NCBI GenBank assembly: GCA_050949745.1
Contig: JBMNGF010000021.1
Coordinates: forward strand, 124,001 to 188,000
Origin: Syntrophaceticus sp050949745
GTDB taxonomy: Bacteria > Bacillota > DSM-12270 > Thermacetogeniales > Thermacetogeniaceae
Length of the DNA stretch: 64,000 nucleotides
Direction: 5' to 3'
Part shown: positions 1-8,455 of the stretch, in pieces
Layout of the letters: every line of letters starts with the position of its first letter
How positions within the stretch are numbered: the stretch's first letter is position 1
The notes under the pieces: generated by a model
Seen by the model: the letters and a program-made list of their open reading frames with translations, nothing else
Told to the model about the DNA's origin: nothing
Databases searched by the model: none
Translations under genes and position numbers: made by a program

Positions 1-51
1 AGGCAAGAAAGATATGGTGATAGTGTTTTGATGTTTTATAATGAGAAATAA
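1..51 (+). CDS. rsmD: 3' end of RsmD-like 16S rRNA methyltransferase (partial)
   Basis: Only the last 16 codons are inside the window, ending in a TAA at 49-51. The tail contains YGDSVLMFY, which resembles the end of RsmD (16S rRNA guanine-966 N2-methyltransferase). The assignment leans on position: rsmD directly precedes coaD in most Firmicutes. Too little sequence is present for an independent identification. Confidence 0.55.
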   Translation, partial: RQERYGDSVLMFYNEK

Positions 52-74
52 AAGTGCAAGAAAGCACTTTTATT
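47..74 (+). terminator. Hairpin after rsmD
   Basis: A perfect 11-bp inverted repeat (47-57 with 64-74) around a 6-nt loop, whose right arm ends in TTTTATT. It overlaps the rsmD stop and lies just ahead of the coaD ribosome-binding site. It looks like a weak or partly read-through terminator. Confidence 0.6.
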
Positions 75-90
75 GGAAAGGGTGTAGCTA

Positions 91-585
91 ATGGGAACCG
101 CGGTCTACCCGGGCAGTTTTGATCCCTTTACATATGGCCATTTGGATATTATATCAAGAGCCACTAAAATATTCGGCAAGGTGATCGTAGCTGTCAGTGT
201 TAACAGTGGGAAGAACCCTCTCTTTACCATTGAAGAACGCGTAAAAATGATTTCTGACGAATGTCAGCACTTAGAAAAGGTTGAGGTTACTTTTTTTTAC
301 GGATTGTTAGTTGATTTTGCCAAAGAAAGAAAGGCTGAAGCTGTTATACGCGGTCTGCGAGCGGTTTCAGATTTTGAATATGAGTTCCAAATGGCTATGA
401 CAAATCGTAAACTGTATCTTGATTTGGAAACAATCTTTTTGGTGTCTCAGCCCAAGTATTCTTTTTTAAGTTCCAGCATAGTTAAAGAAATTGCCAGTCT
501 CGGCGGAGATGTCAGCGGTTTTGTCTCCAAGAGGGTGGCAGAACAGTTATATACCAAATATAAAAATAAAAAACCTGGGGTGTGA
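91..585 (+). CDS. coaD: Phosphopantetheine adenylyltransferase
   Basis: CoaD transfers AMP from ATP to 4'-phosphopantetheine, making dephospho-CoA, the penultimate step of CoA synthesis in the cytoplasm. The 164-residue length is typical. The nucleotidyltransferase signature PGSFDPFTYGH is at residues 7-17, so the start is right; the family's RGLRAVSDFEYE block and the C-terminal SSSIVKE motif follow. A GGAAAGGGTG ribosome-binding site precedes the ATG. It sits between rsmD and a coiled-coil gene, and ylbJ follows on the other strand, as in Bacillus (rsmD-coaD-ylbJ). Nothing unusual was seen. Confidence 0.97.
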   Translation: MGTAVYPGSFDPFTYGHLDIISRATKIFGKVIVAVSVNSGKNPLFTIEERVKMISDECQHLEKVEVTFFYGLLVDFAKERKAEAVIRGLRAVSDFEYEFQMAMTNRKLYLDLETIFLVSQPKYSFLSSSIVKEIASLGGDVSGFVSKRVAEQLYTKYKNKKPGV

Positions 586-589
586 GGGA

Positions 590-1036
590 ATGGATCTAAA
601 TGTCTTTAATGTTTTGGATGAACTGGAGGATATGATTCAAAATAGCAAGAGAGTCCTGGGTAAGGTCCTTGTGGAGGAAGAGTCCCTATTGGAATATCTC
701 GATAAACTCAGGACACTTCTTCCTGAAGAGATTCACCAGGCAAAGTGGTTAAGCAAGGAAAGGGAACGCCTTATTCAGGAAGCTCATCAGGAGTCTGAAC
801 GGATTTTGACGAATGTACAGGAAGAGGCAAGACGTAAGGCTGATGAGAGCGAAGTGGTCAGACAGGCAAAAGAATCTGCAGAAGAGATCATCGCTCAGTC
901 AAAACGGCTGGCTAAGGAGATAAAAAGTGGCGCAGCACAGTATGCAGATGATATCTTACTTAAGTTGGAGGACAATATCAGTCAAAGTTTGACAATAATC
1001 AATCAGGCTAGAAATGAACTAAATGAGATGAAATAG
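590..1036 (+). CDS. Coiled-coil protein of unknown function (ATPase subunit-like)
   Basis: A 148-residue soluble, highly charged protein predicted to be mostly helical. From about residue 55 it is a long Glu/Lys/Arg/Ala-rich stretch with heptad character. No membrane segment or catalytic motif is visible. It resembles the generic F0F1/V-type ATPase stalk-subunit or DivIVA-like helical proteins, a similarity that does not define function. The ATG at 590 is preferred because a GTGAGGGA site lies immediately upstream and the reading further 5' overlaps coaD. Similar small coiled-coil genes follow coaD in other Clostridia, so co-transcription is likely, but its role is unknown. Confidence 0.75.
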   Translation: MDLNVFNVLDELEDMIQNSKRVLGKVLVEEESLLEYLDKLRTLLPEEIHQAKWLSKERERLIQEAHQESERILTNVQEEARRKADESEVVRQAKESAEEIIAQSKRLAKEIKSGAAQYADDILLKLEDNISQSLTIINQARNELNEMK

Positions 1037-1090
1037 TTTGATGAAGATAGAACTCATATTTAATCTGTTAGGATTTTAATTGTGAGTAAT

Positions 1091-2305
1091 TTACCTGATA
1101 ATGATAATCTTTTTGTGGGCTATCTTGAGTAGGGAATGACCTAATCCTAAACCCAGGAAAAGAATAATACTTAATAGGGCTATTGCGCCTCCCCATGCCA
1201 GTGGGGAGATGGCTGTTCCAGATGTTGTTGGCACAGCTAGTATGTCTTCCAGTGGTAGCAGGAAAACCATGAAAGTGATCAGTATAGCTATCGGTATCTG
1301 TAGGAGTCTGGCTAGATAATACTTTCTGGTGTGGAGATCGCTGTCTGCTAGCATACCTGTTATTTGCGCCTGGATGGCTAGACCATTCCAGGCTAGAAGT
1401 GTTTCAATACCCAGGATCTGAGCAAACAGACTGGATGAACTCTGACTGATTATCTGAATGCCGATGGTGATTTCGAAAAATCCGACAAAAATGCCCTGGA
1501 GCAGAGACCCATCGATATCGAAGAGTGCCATTAATGGAGAGAATAATTTTAGTAACAGGTTTAAAATGCCTGCTTCCTGAAAGAGGCCTACTATTACTGA
1601 GAAAAAAGTAATAAAACCACCGACGGTCAGCAGTGTAAGAGTGGCATTGCGTACTGTTTCACCCAGCAGCTGACCAAAGTTCTTTGTTTTTAGTTGTGAT
1701 GAGGCAGCAAAACAATTTAGTGCATTTCGCAGAATATGTCTCTCTTGTGCTGCAAATGGCTGGGGGGTGGAAAATATTTTGAGAATAAGGCCACAGATAA
1801 AGTTGGAAAGGTAGTGGATGCCTGCGATTATAGGACCAAGTGCCGGATTATGATACATACCCATACTGACTGCTCCTAGCATAAATAATGGGCTGGCATT
1901 ACTGGTGAATGCAAGGAGCCGCTCTCCTTCATTTTTTGTGCACTGATTCTCCCGGCGAAGTTTATTGCAGAGAATAGCACAGAGTGGAAAACCTGATAAA
2001 TAGCTGACAGCGAGAATAAAACCGCTGGAGCCGGGCAGGTTGAAAAGAGGCCTCATCGCAGGGTTCATAAGTGTACCGAGAAATGCTACAAATCCGAGAT
2101 TCATGAGGAGTTCAGCAATAATAAAAAAGGGGAGCAGGCTGGGTACTACGATTTCCCACCAGGTCTGCAGTCCCCGCTGTGCTGCCTGGAAGGATGCTGC
2201 CGGATAACAGATTACTCCCAGTGCACAAAGAAGGCAGAGAGCTGTAAAAAAACTAGGCTTTATTATTGCTCTATGGTTATTAAAGAAAACAGTTTTACGT
2301 TTCAT
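1091..2305 (-). CDS. ylbJ: Sporulation integral membrane protein YlbJ
   Basis: A 404-residue polytopic membrane protein with two related blocks of hydrophobic segments, as in the nucleoside-transporter 'Gate' family to which YlbJ belongs. Motifs fitting YlbJ include WWEIVVPSLLPFFI near the N terminus and SGFPLCAILCNKL. In Bacillus, ylbJ is needed for spore cortex and heat resistance and is expressed in the mother cell. The start at 2305 is chosen because AAAGGGTG lies 5-6 nt upstream; the open frame extends 26 codons further without a good ribosome-binding site. It is convergent with the coaD operon. The gene is good evidence that the organism sporulates. Confidence 0.9.
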   Translation of the reverse strand: MKRKTVFFNNHRAIIKPSFFTALCLLCALGVICYPAASFQAAQRGLQTWWEIVVPSLLPFFIIAELLMNLGFVAFLGTLMNPAMRPLFNLPGSSGFILAVSYLSGFPLCAILCNKLRRENQCTKNEGERLLAFTSNASPLFMLGAVSMGMYHNPALGPIIAGIHYLSNFICGLILKIFSTPQPFAAQERHILRNALNCFAASSQLKTKNFGQLLGETVRNATLTLLTVGGFITFFSVIVGLFQEAGILNLLLKLFSPLMALFDIDGSLLQGIFVGFFEITIGIQIISQSSSSLFAQILGIETLLAWNGLAIQAQITGMLADSDLHTRKYYLARLLQIPIAILITFMVFLLPLEDILAVPTTSGTAISPLAWGGAIALLSIILFLGLGLGHSLLKIAHKKIIIIR

Positions 2306-2383
2306 AAATACACCCTTTATTAATAGAAAAAAGTTTCTCCCGGAAGGATTATACAAAACGAATGTAGAAAATATAACCTTCAT

Positions 2384-2643
2384 AAGAGGGATTTAATATA
2401 TGAAGGTGTTAAACTAGTTCTCTAGCTTCCTCTGAAATCACATCCTAAATGTTCCTTCCAGATAACATCGATGGTTTAGTAATCATTATGTTAGAGATAA
2501 TAAGGATAATCATAAATGACTAATAACACCAGCCGGATGGAATAAATGTAGATCAGGGGAGTTTTTAAATGTGGGGGCATCTGTCACCTCTATTTGAGGT
2601 AGCGGTGGTAATTATAAAAAAAGTATTATGGGAGGGAAAGTAA
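2384..2643. other. Intergenic region, ylbJ / pta
   Basis: 260 bp between divergent genes. No convincing coding potential. The last 80 bases before pta contain a short inverted repeat (ACCTC/GAGGT, 2587-2601) and a strong GGGAGGG ribosome-binding site. A promoter for pta-ackA must lie here, but no close match to a sigma-A consensus was found. Confidence 0.5.
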
Positions 2644-3699
2644 ATGGCTCTTTTGGCACCGAAAAACCAAATAATGGAAGGTGTCTGGACGAAGGCCCGC
2701 CAGGGTCAAAAAACAATTGTTTTGCCAGAAACAGAAGATGAACGAACACTGATTGCTGCTGAGATGATTGAAAAGGCTGATCTCGGCAAAATAATCCTTC
2801 TAGGAGACAAGGATAAACTGAATCAAGGGGCAAAAGAAGCAGGAGCAAACATTGACAATCTTCAAATTATCGATCCTTTGAAGTCGGACAAGTTTGAAGA
2901 ATATGCTGAGAAGTTTATGGAGCTCAGAAAAGGAAAGGTTGCCTCCATCGATGACGCCAGAAAGATTCTCGAGAATTACCTTTATTATGGAGCAATGATG
3001 GTTAAGCTTGATGATGCTGATGGCATGGTAGCAGGAGCTACCAATACCACAGCAGATGTTTTGAGACCTGCTTTTCAGATCGTCAAAACAGCTCCGGGTA
3101 TTTCTCTTGTTTCGGCGTATTTTGCGATGATTGTACCAGATTGTCAATATCCTGATCTTGCCCCTGACGATGAAAAAGGATTCTTCCTCTATGCAGACTC
3201 CGGCGGAAATCCTGACCCAACTGCAGAAGAACTGGCCGATATTGCTATTACCACATGTGAAACCGCAAAAAATATCTTCGGTGTTAAGACCGCATATGCT
3301 GCTATGCTTTCTTATTCCACAAAGGGCAGTGCCAAACATCCGCGTATTGATAAGGTAATTGAAGCAACAAAGATCGCTAATGAAAAAAGACCGGATCTGA
3401 ACATTGACGGTGAATTGCAGGGAGATTCAGCGCTTGTAGAGCGGGTTGGCAAGAAAAAGGCTCCTGGTAGCCCTGTAGCAGCAAGAGCAAACTGTCTTAT
3501 CTTCCCAGATCTGGATAGTGGTAATATTAACTACAAACTTACACAGTATTTGGGTAAGGCTGAGGCTTACGGGCCGTTGCTCCAGGGTCTGGATAAGCCG
3601 ATCAATGATCTTTCACGTGGCAGTTCGGCTGAGGATATTGTCAATGTGGCGGCTATTGTGGCTGTAAAGGCGATGGTGCCTTACGGTGTTAGGGATTAA
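2644..3699 (+). CDS. pta: Phosphate acetyltransferase
   Basis: Pta interconverts acetyl-CoA plus phosphate with acetyl-phosphate plus CoA. With AckA it forms the acetate-producing, ATP-yielding branch of anaerobic metabolism. The 351-residue single-domain form is typical of Firmicutes. Family features include the N-terminal block IVLPETEDERTLIAAEMI, the GATNTTADVLRPAF region, and a C-terminal GELQGDSALVERV / PGSPVAARANCLIFPDLD region with LSRGSSAEDIVNVAAI. An excellent AGGGAAAG site precedes the ATG. ackA starts 17 bp after the stop, so the two form an operon. Confidence 0.96.
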   Translation: MALLAPKNQIMEGVWTKARQGQKTIVLPETEDERTLIAAEMIEKADLGKIILLGDKDKLNQGAKEAGANIDNLQIIDPLKSDKFEEYAEKFMELRKGKVASIDDARKILENYLYYGAMMVKLDDADGMVAGATNTTADVLRPAFQIVKTAPGISLVSAYFAMIVPDCQYPDLAPDDEKGFFLYADSGGNPDPTAEELADIAITTCETAKNIFGVKTAYAAMLSYSTKGSAKHPRIDKVIEATKIANEKRPDLNIDGELQGDSALVERVGKKKAPGSPVAARANCLIFPDLDSGNINYKLTQYLGKAEAYGPLLQGLDKPINDLSRGSSAEDIVNVAAIVAVKAMVPYGVRD

Positions 3700-3716
3700 G
3701 ATAGGAGGGAGAATTC

Positions 3717-5057
3717 ATGAAAATTCTTGTTTTAAACTGCGGGAGTTCTTCCGCAAAATACATGGTCTATGACTGGGACGCCAAAGATATCATGTGTAAG
3801 GGTATTGTAGAGCGGGTCACGATTGGGGGATCCTTCTGTGAACATGAGGCTACCGGGCGTGATAAGGTTAAGATTGAAAGAGAGTGCCCTACCCATAAAG
3901 AAGCTGTAGAATTAATCATGGAACTGTTGGTGAGCCCGGAATATGGGGTTTTGAACGATGTTAAAGAGATCGATGCTGTGGGACACAGGGTGGTTCATGG
4001 TGGAGAAAGGTTTGCCAAATCTGTAGTTATAGATGATGAAGTGATTAAAGCATTTAAAGAACTGGAGGATCTGGCACCACTCCATAATCCAGCTAATGTT
4101 CTCGGTATTGAGGCTGCACTGAGCACTCTACCTGATGTGCCCCATATGGCAGTGATGGATACTGCCTGGCATCAGACCATGGAGCCACCACAGTATATGT
4201 ATGCTCTGCCTTACGAATGGTATGAAAAGAATAAGGTCCGCCGTTATGGCTTTCACGGAACCTCGCTTCTCTATGTAGCTAAAAGAGCTGCGGTCCTTCT
4301 AGGAAAGGATCCCTTTGATATTAACCTGATTTTGCTCCACGTGGGAAATGGTGTTAGTGCCAATGCGGTGAAGAAAGGGATTTCCTATGATACCAGTATG
4401 GGTTTCACACCTCAGGAAGGACTGGTTATGGGTACTCGGGCTGGGGATTTTGATGCTGCTGTAGGTTTCTACATGATGCAGAAACTTAATCTTACCCCTA
4501 GAGAGATGGAAACCATCATCAATAAAAAGAGCGGCTTGCTGGGGATCACCGGCAAAATGACAGATCGCCGTGATGTTCTTGAGGCTGCGGCTGCCGGAGA
4601 CAAGCGAGCTGAATTGGCCTTTGAAATGGAATGCTATCGGCTTAAGAAATATATTGGTGCCTATGCTGCGGCTTTGGGTGGTGTGGATGCTGTTGTCTGG
4701 ACTGCTGGAGTGGGAGAGATGGCCCCTGATATCAGAGCCCGGGCAATGGAAGGTTTGGAATTTATGGGGATCAAGTTTGATCCTGCTAAGAACAAACTTG
4801 CTATGACCAGAAACTCGGAATCCGATATCTCTGCAGCAGACTCAAAAGTCAAAGTATTTGTGATACCTACAGATGAAGAGTTGGTATTCGTAGAGGATGT
4901 TGTTGCTCTGCTAGATAAGAGCTATGACATTCACACCAATTTCAAATATTCTTTCCAGGATCCTGGTTATCGGAATGCTATGCGGGACGAGGAATTTGAA
5001 AAGGAACTGAAAAAGAAACCGGAAAAGGCTAAGGCTCAAGCCAAAATTCCGGGTTAA
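3717..5057 (+). CDS. ackA: Acetate kinase with C-terminal extension
   Basis: AckA transfers phosphate between acetyl-phosphate and ADP, yielding acetate and ATP. The ASKHA fold is clear: the phosphate-binding loop NCGSSSAKY at residues 7-15, GHRVVHGGE, RYGFHGTS, the HVGNG loop, and MGTRAGDFD. At 446 residues it is about 45 longer than the usual ~400. The family core ends near IPTDEELVFVEDVV, and a Lys/Glu/Pro-rich tail of roughly 40 residues follows. It has an AGGAGGGAGAATTC ribosome-binding site and is co-transcribed with pta. The tail's function is unknown. Propionate or butyrate kinase activity cannot be excluded, but the pta pairing favours acetate. Confidence 0.95.
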   Translation: MKILVLNCGSSSAKYMVYDWDAKDIMCKGIVERVTIGGSFCEHEATGRDKVKIERECPTHKEAVELIMELLVSPEYGVLNDVKEIDAVGHRVVHGGERFAKSVVIDDEVIKAFKELEDLAPLHNPANVLGIEAALSTLPDVPHMAVMDTAWHQTMEPPQYMYALPYEWYEKNKVRRYGFHGTSLLYVAKRAAVLLGKDPFDINLILLHVGNGVSANAVKKGISYDTSMGFTPQEGLVMGTRAGDFDAAVGFYMMQKLNLTPREMETIINKKSGLLGITGKMTDRRDVLEAAAAGDKRAELAFEMECYRLKKYIGAYAAALGGVDAVVWTAGVGEMAPDIRARAMEGLEFMGIKFDPAKNKLAMTRNSESDISAADSKVKVFVIPTDEELVFVEDVVALLDKSYDIHTNFKYSFQDPGYRNAMRDEEFEKELKKKPEKAKAQAKIPG

Positions 5058-5074
5058 TTTAAATGAGTAATATA

Positions 5075-5106
5075 AAGGGGAGGGCCAACAACCTTCCCCT
5101 TATTTA
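5075..5106 (+). terminator. pta-ackA terminator
   Basis: A G/C-rich inverted repeat (AAGGGGAGG with CCTTCCCCTT, one bulge) followed by TATTTATT, 18 bp after the ackA stop. It fits a rho-independent terminator ending the pta-ackA operon. Confidence 0.75.
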
Positions 5107-5161
5107 TTGACATTATTCCAGGTCATCGTTATAATTTTGAGTGTCACTAGAGGTGAATGCT

Positions 5162-5683
5162 GTGATAATTGATGTAAGTGAACTGCGGAAAGTAAAGGGT
5201 CGTATTGAAACGTTCCTCGACAATGAGGCAGATTATTCTTCTGAAATTGATGGTCAAAAAACCACATTCCGGAATATTACTGTTAACGGTGAAGCCACCA
5301 ATACAGGGGAAGGTATTTACATTCATGGTAAGATCGCAGGAGAGGTTGATCTTATCTGTAGCTTATGTGTAAGTAATTATTCTGTTCATTTTGCTACGTC
5401 CTTTGCCGAAACCTTTTACCGTGAGGGGACGAACTATCCTGAAAACACAGAGGAGCCCCCCCAGATCTTCCGTGGTGAGGAAATTGATATTACAAACAGT
5501 ATTAGAGAAGCAATACAGCTAGTGCTGCCTATGAAACCGGTTTGCAGCCCGGATTGTAAGGGGTTATGCCCTCACTGCGGCTGTGACCTCAATATCGAAC
5601 AATGCAGCTGTAAGGTGGAGGATATCGATCCACGGCTGGCGGTATTGGGTCAGCTCATTAAGGATCCGGAAAATTCTAAATAA
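5162..5683 (+). CDS. DUF177 / YceD family protein (YlbN-like)
   Basis: A 173-residue protein of the YceD/DUF177 family. In many bacteria and in plastids it is encoded next to rpmF (L32) and is linked to 23S rRNA accumulation or processing. The start MIIDVSELRK at GTG 5162 is preferred because GAGGTG lies 6 nt upstream; an upstream GTG at 5141 has no such site. A cysteine pair (CSLC) lies mid-protein, and the C-terminal cluster CSPDCKGLCPHCGCDLN with a further Cys looks metal-binding. rpmF starts 18 bp downstream, the conserved arrangement. Confidence 0.9.
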   Translation: MIIDVSELRKVKGRIETFLDNEADYSSEIDGQKTTFRNITVNGEATNTGEGIYIHGKIAGEVDLICSLCVSNYSVHFATSFAETFYREGTNYPENTEEPPQIFRGEEIDITNSIREAIQLVLPMKPVCSPDCKGLCPHCGCDLNIEQCSCKVEDIDPRLAVLGQLIKDPENSK

Positions 5684-5701
5684 TAATGGAGGTTTGACCA
5701 A

Positions 5702-5878
5702 ATGGCTGTTCCAAAAAGAAAAACATCTAAATCCCGAAAAAATAAGCGGAGATCTTCAGTTAAGCTCAGTGGTCCAACAATTGTGACCTGTCCACACTGT
5801 CATGAGCCCAAACAAGCACATACTGTCTGTGGGGAATGCGGTTATTACGGGGAAAAAGAAATTTTAGAAAAATCATAA
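5702..5878 (+). CDS. rpmF: Ribosomal protein L32
   Basis: A 58-residue basic protein beginning MAVPKRKTSKSRKNKRRS, the invariant L32 N terminus. The C-terminal half holds the four-cysteine zinc ribbon (CPHC and CGEC). This is the zinc-binding (C+) form of L32; no zinc-free paralogue is in the window. A GGAGG site is 9 nt upstream, and the preceding YceD-family gene forms an operon with it. Confidence 0.97.
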   Translation: MAVPKRKTSKSRKNKRRSSVKLSGPTIVTCPHCHEPKQAHTVCGECGYYGEKEILEKS

Positions 5879-5896
5879 AGAAAAGCATCTGTTTGC

Positions 5897-5938
5897 AAAG
5901 ACAAGTGGTATATAACCTTATCCTACTTGTCTTTTTTC
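5897..5938 (+). terminator. Terminator or attenuator between rpmF and plsX
   Basis: A 10-bp perfect inverted repeat (AAAGACAAGT, 5897-5906, with ACTTGTCTTT, 5925-5934) followed by a T run. It ends 18 bp before plsX. The small gap and absence of a clear separate plsX promoter suggest partial read-through rather than full termination. Confidence 0.75.
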
Positions 5939-5955
5939 TATAGGAGCTGATTTGT

Positions 5956-6954
5956 ATGAAGATTGCCGTTGATGCCATGGGTGGTGATTATGCTCCGCAA
6001 GAGATAGTTAAGGGGGCTGTTGATGCAGCGAACAGCGATGGTATTGAAGTCATCCTGGTTGGCTCTGAAAAAACAGTAAGAGAAGAATTAAAGAAATACA
6101 GCTATCCTGGTGAACTGATTTCAGTGGCTCATGCCAGTGAAATTATCGGTATGGATGAACACCCAGCCAGGTCGGTACGACGAAAAAAGGATGCATCATT
6201 AGTAATAGCAGCCAGGTTGGTCAAGAGCGGGCAGGCTGCTGCTTTCGTATCTGCAGGAAACACAGGTGCTCAGATGGCAGCGTCACTTTTTGAAATAAAG
6301 CGTATCCCAGGTATAGAGCGCCCAGGTATTGCTACAGTTTTGCCCTCACCTGGTGGGCAGCCCAGGGTTCTGATCGATTCTGGAGCCAATGCAGACACAA
6401 AAGTTCAGCAATTGGTGCAGTTTGCCTATTTAGGAAGTGTGTTTGCCGAAAGTGTACTAATGAGAGAAAACCCTCAAGTAGGTCTGCTTAATGTGGGTAG
6501 TGAATCCAGCAAAGGCAGTGAGATGGTTGTTGAGGCATATAAAACTCTGCAGGCAGCTGAAAATATTAATTTTATCGGCAATATCGAAGGCCGCCAATTG
6601 CTGACAGCTGATGTTGATGTTATTGTTTGTGATGGCTTTGTAGGTAATATAACTTTAAAAGCCGTAGAAGGTGTGGCTGCAGCTTTAATGACCATGATGA
6701 AAGAAGAACTGACCAAAAATCTCTTGCGTTCAATAGGGGGCATCTTAGTAAAACCCGGCATTAAAGATATTATTAAAATAATGGATTATAGTGAGTACGG
6801 AGGTGCACCTTTATTGGGTGTTAACGGGATCAGTGTTATCTGCCATGGTAGTTCCCGTGCACGAGCGATAAAAAATGCTATTTACTATGCCTATCGGGCA
6901 GTGCAGAACGATTTATTGGGCAGGATGCGAGAGGGACTCGGCGTCAGGAATTAA
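5956..6954 (+). CDS. plsX: Phosphate acyltransferase PlsX
   Basis: PlsX converts acyl-ACP to acyl-phosphate, the acyl donor for PlsY in phosphatidic acid synthesis, acting at the membrane surface. The 332-residue length is typical. It begins MKIAVDAMGGDYAPQEIVKG and contains the characteristic SAGNTGAQMAA, IDSGANAD, NVGSESSKGSE and CDGFVGNI motifs. There is no fapR upstream, unlike Bacillus, and the fabD and fabG genes that normally separate plsX from acpP are absent. Confidence 0.97.
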   Translation: MKIAVDAMGGDYAPQEIVKGAVDAANSDGIEVILVGSEKTVREELKKYSYPGELISVAHASEIIGMDEHPARSVRRKKDASLVIAARLVKSGQAAAFVSAGNTGAQMAASLFEIKRIPGIERPGIATVLPSPGGQPRVLIDSGANADTKVQQLVQFAYLGSVFAESVLMRENPQVGLLNVGSESSKGSEMVVEAYKTLQAAENINFIGNIEGRQLLTADVDVIVCDGFVGNITLKAVEGVAAALMTMMKEELTKNLLRSIGGILVKPGIKDIIKIMDYSEYGGAPLLGVNGISVICHGSSRARAIKNAIYYAYRAVQNDLLGRMREGLGVRN

Positions 6955-6981
6955 GGAAGCATTGGGAATATTGGAAGGTAC

Positions 6982-7009
6982 TTGACAAATAAGCAGGACT
7001 ATATAAAAT
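6982..7009 (+). promoter_or_regulatory. Putative sigma-A promoter for acpP-rnc
   Basis: TTGACA at 6982-6987, a 16-bp spacer and TAAAAT at 7004-7009, placed 58 bp before the acpP start. The -35 is a perfect match and the region is AT-rich, so acpP probably has its own promoter independent of plsX. Confidence 0.7.
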
Positions 7010-7066
7010 TATTTTAGTCAAATTGCTCATACTGATATAGATGATTGCGAGGGGAGGTGAAAGAAC

Positions 7067-7312
7067 ATGACAGGTTTCAATGAACATGACGTTTTTGAAA
7101 GAGTAAAATCTATTATAACTGAACAGCTGGGTGTGGGAGGAGAAGATGTGAAAGAAACAACATCTTTTGAGGAATTAAATGCTGATTCTTTAGATGTTGT
7201 GGAACTAATCATGGCTTTCGAAGAGGAATTTGGGCTGGAAATTTCCGATGAAGAGGCAGAAGAAATCCAAACCGTTGGTCAGGTTGTAGATTTTATTAAA
7301 AATCGACAATAA
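7067..7312 (+). CDS. acpP: Acyl carrier protein
   Basis: An 81-residue acidic four-helix carrier of growing fatty acyl chains. The phosphopantetheine attachment site is Ser41 in the NADSLDVVELIM motif. It starts with an ATG 7 nt after a GGGGAGGTG site. It lies between plsX and rnc as in most Firmicutes, but without fabD, fabG or fabF. A strong promoter precedes it, as expected for an abundant protein. A dedicated role outside fatty acid synthesis is unlikely given the conserved location. Confidence 0.96.
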   Translation: MTGFNEHDVFERVKSIITEQLGVGGEDVKETTSFEELNADSLDVVELIMAFEEEFGLEISDEEAEEIQTVGQVVDFIKNRQ

Positions 7313-7375
7313 GTTTGGGGTCCAGGTTATTGCTTCGGAACAAATTAACTGGCGAATCCATAGGAGGCAAAAGAA

Positions 7376-8068
7376 GTGGAACCCAAGCTTAAACAACTTG
7401 AACAGAAGTTAAATATTCATTTTAAACAACCAGAATTGTTAGAATTGGCTCTAATTCATCCCTCTTATTTATCAGAGCATCCGGAAGTAAAAGAGCATAA
7501 TCAGAGGTTGGAGTTTTTAGGTGATGCTGTCTTAGGTGCTGCAGTTGCCTATTACCTTTATCAAAAATATCCGGAATCAGCAGAAGGAAATCTCACTAAA
7601 ACGAGAGCCGCTGTTGTTTGTGAGGCAAGTCTGGCAGCACTTGCTCAGGATTTGGAGCTTGGCGAATATATATGTTTGGGACGTGGGGAGGCATCCTCCG
7701 GAGGAAAAGAAAGGGCATCGATTTTGGCAGATGCCTTTGAAGCCGTGATAGCGGCAATTTTTTTAGATCAGGGATGGGAAAAAGTATGCAATTTTTTGTG
7801 GTCTTTGCTTGGAGAGCGAGTAGAAAATACTGTGCTAGGTGTTTCCAGTGATTATAAGACTATGCTGCAGGAAATAATCCAGCGCAAGGGAGCCAATCGC
7901 TTATCCTATCGGCTTCTGTCAGAAACAGGTCCTGATCACGATAAATACTTTACATCAGGTGTTTTTTTGAATGACAAAATGCTAGGTTCCGGTGGTGGAA
8001 AATCCAAGAAGGACTCTGAGCAGCAAGCAGCTAAGGAAGCTGTGGAACTATTAAGAAAACAGCTGTAA
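7376..8068 (+). CDS. rnc: Ribonuclease III
   Basis: A double-stranded RNA endonuclease that matures rRNA precursors and processes other structured RNAs. The 230-residue protein has the RNase III signature RLEFLGDAVL near residue 43, a second acidic site in the DAFEAVIAAIF block, and a C-terminal double-stranded RNA-binding domain (about residues 157-229, with GSGGGKSKKDSEQQAAKEAV). GTG is the start, with AGGAGG 8 nt upstream. It normally sits directly before smc; here spoVS is inserted. Confidence 0.97.
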   Translation: MEPKLKQLEQKLNIHFKQPELLELALIHPSYLSEHPEVKEHNQRLEFLGDAVLGAAVAYYLYQKYPESAEGNLTKTRAAVVCEASLAALAQDLELGEYICLGRGEASSGGKERASILADAFEAVIAAIFLDQGWEKVCNFLWSLLGERVENTVLGVSSDYKTMLQEIIQRKGANRLSYRLLSETGPDHDKYFTSGVFLNDKMLGSGGGKSKKDSEQQAAKEAVELLRKQL

Positions 8069-8176
8069 TGTTGAAAACACCTGCCTATTAATCCCTCTTA
8101 GCAGGAATTATTTGTGCAGAGTCGAATATATCCATATAAGACGCTACACTTCAACGCCAAAAAAGGGGGAAAACTC

Positions 8177-8437
8177 GTGGAAGTACTCAGAATAGCTGCT
8201 GACTCAAGTCCTAAATCAATAGCAGGAGCACTTACGGCAATTTTGAAAGAAGAAAGTTTTGTTGAATTACAAGCGGTAGGGGCAGGAGCTGTAAATCAGG
8301 CTGTGAAAGCGATTGCCATCGCCCGCGGTTATATAGCGCCCAATGGGATCAATATAATAATGATTCCCGCTTTTGTGGAGATTGATATTGATGGTGATGA
8401 ACGGACAGCAATAAGATTTATTGTTGAACCTAGATAA
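8177..8437 (+). CDS. spoVS: Stage V sporulation protein S
   Basis: SpoVS is a small, highly conserved Alba-fold protein that in Bacillus influences septation and spore coat assembly. The 86-residue reading starts at GTG 8177 (MEVLRIAADSSPKSIAGALT), 7 nt after AGGGGG; an in-frame upstream TTG at 8114 has no such site. Conserved blocks VGAGAVNQAVKAIAIARG and the C-terminal AIRFIVEPR are present. It is inserted between rnc and smc, a position unlike that in Bacillus, where spoVS is elsewhere. SpoVS also occurs in some non-sporulators, so alone it does not prove sporulation. Confidence 0.95.
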   Translation: MEVLRIAADSSPKSIAGALTAILKEESFVELQAVGAGAVNQAVKAIAIARGYIAPNGINIIMIPAFVEIDIDGDERTAIRFIVEPR

Positions 8438-8455
8438 GGCGTTGTTTTAGATATT

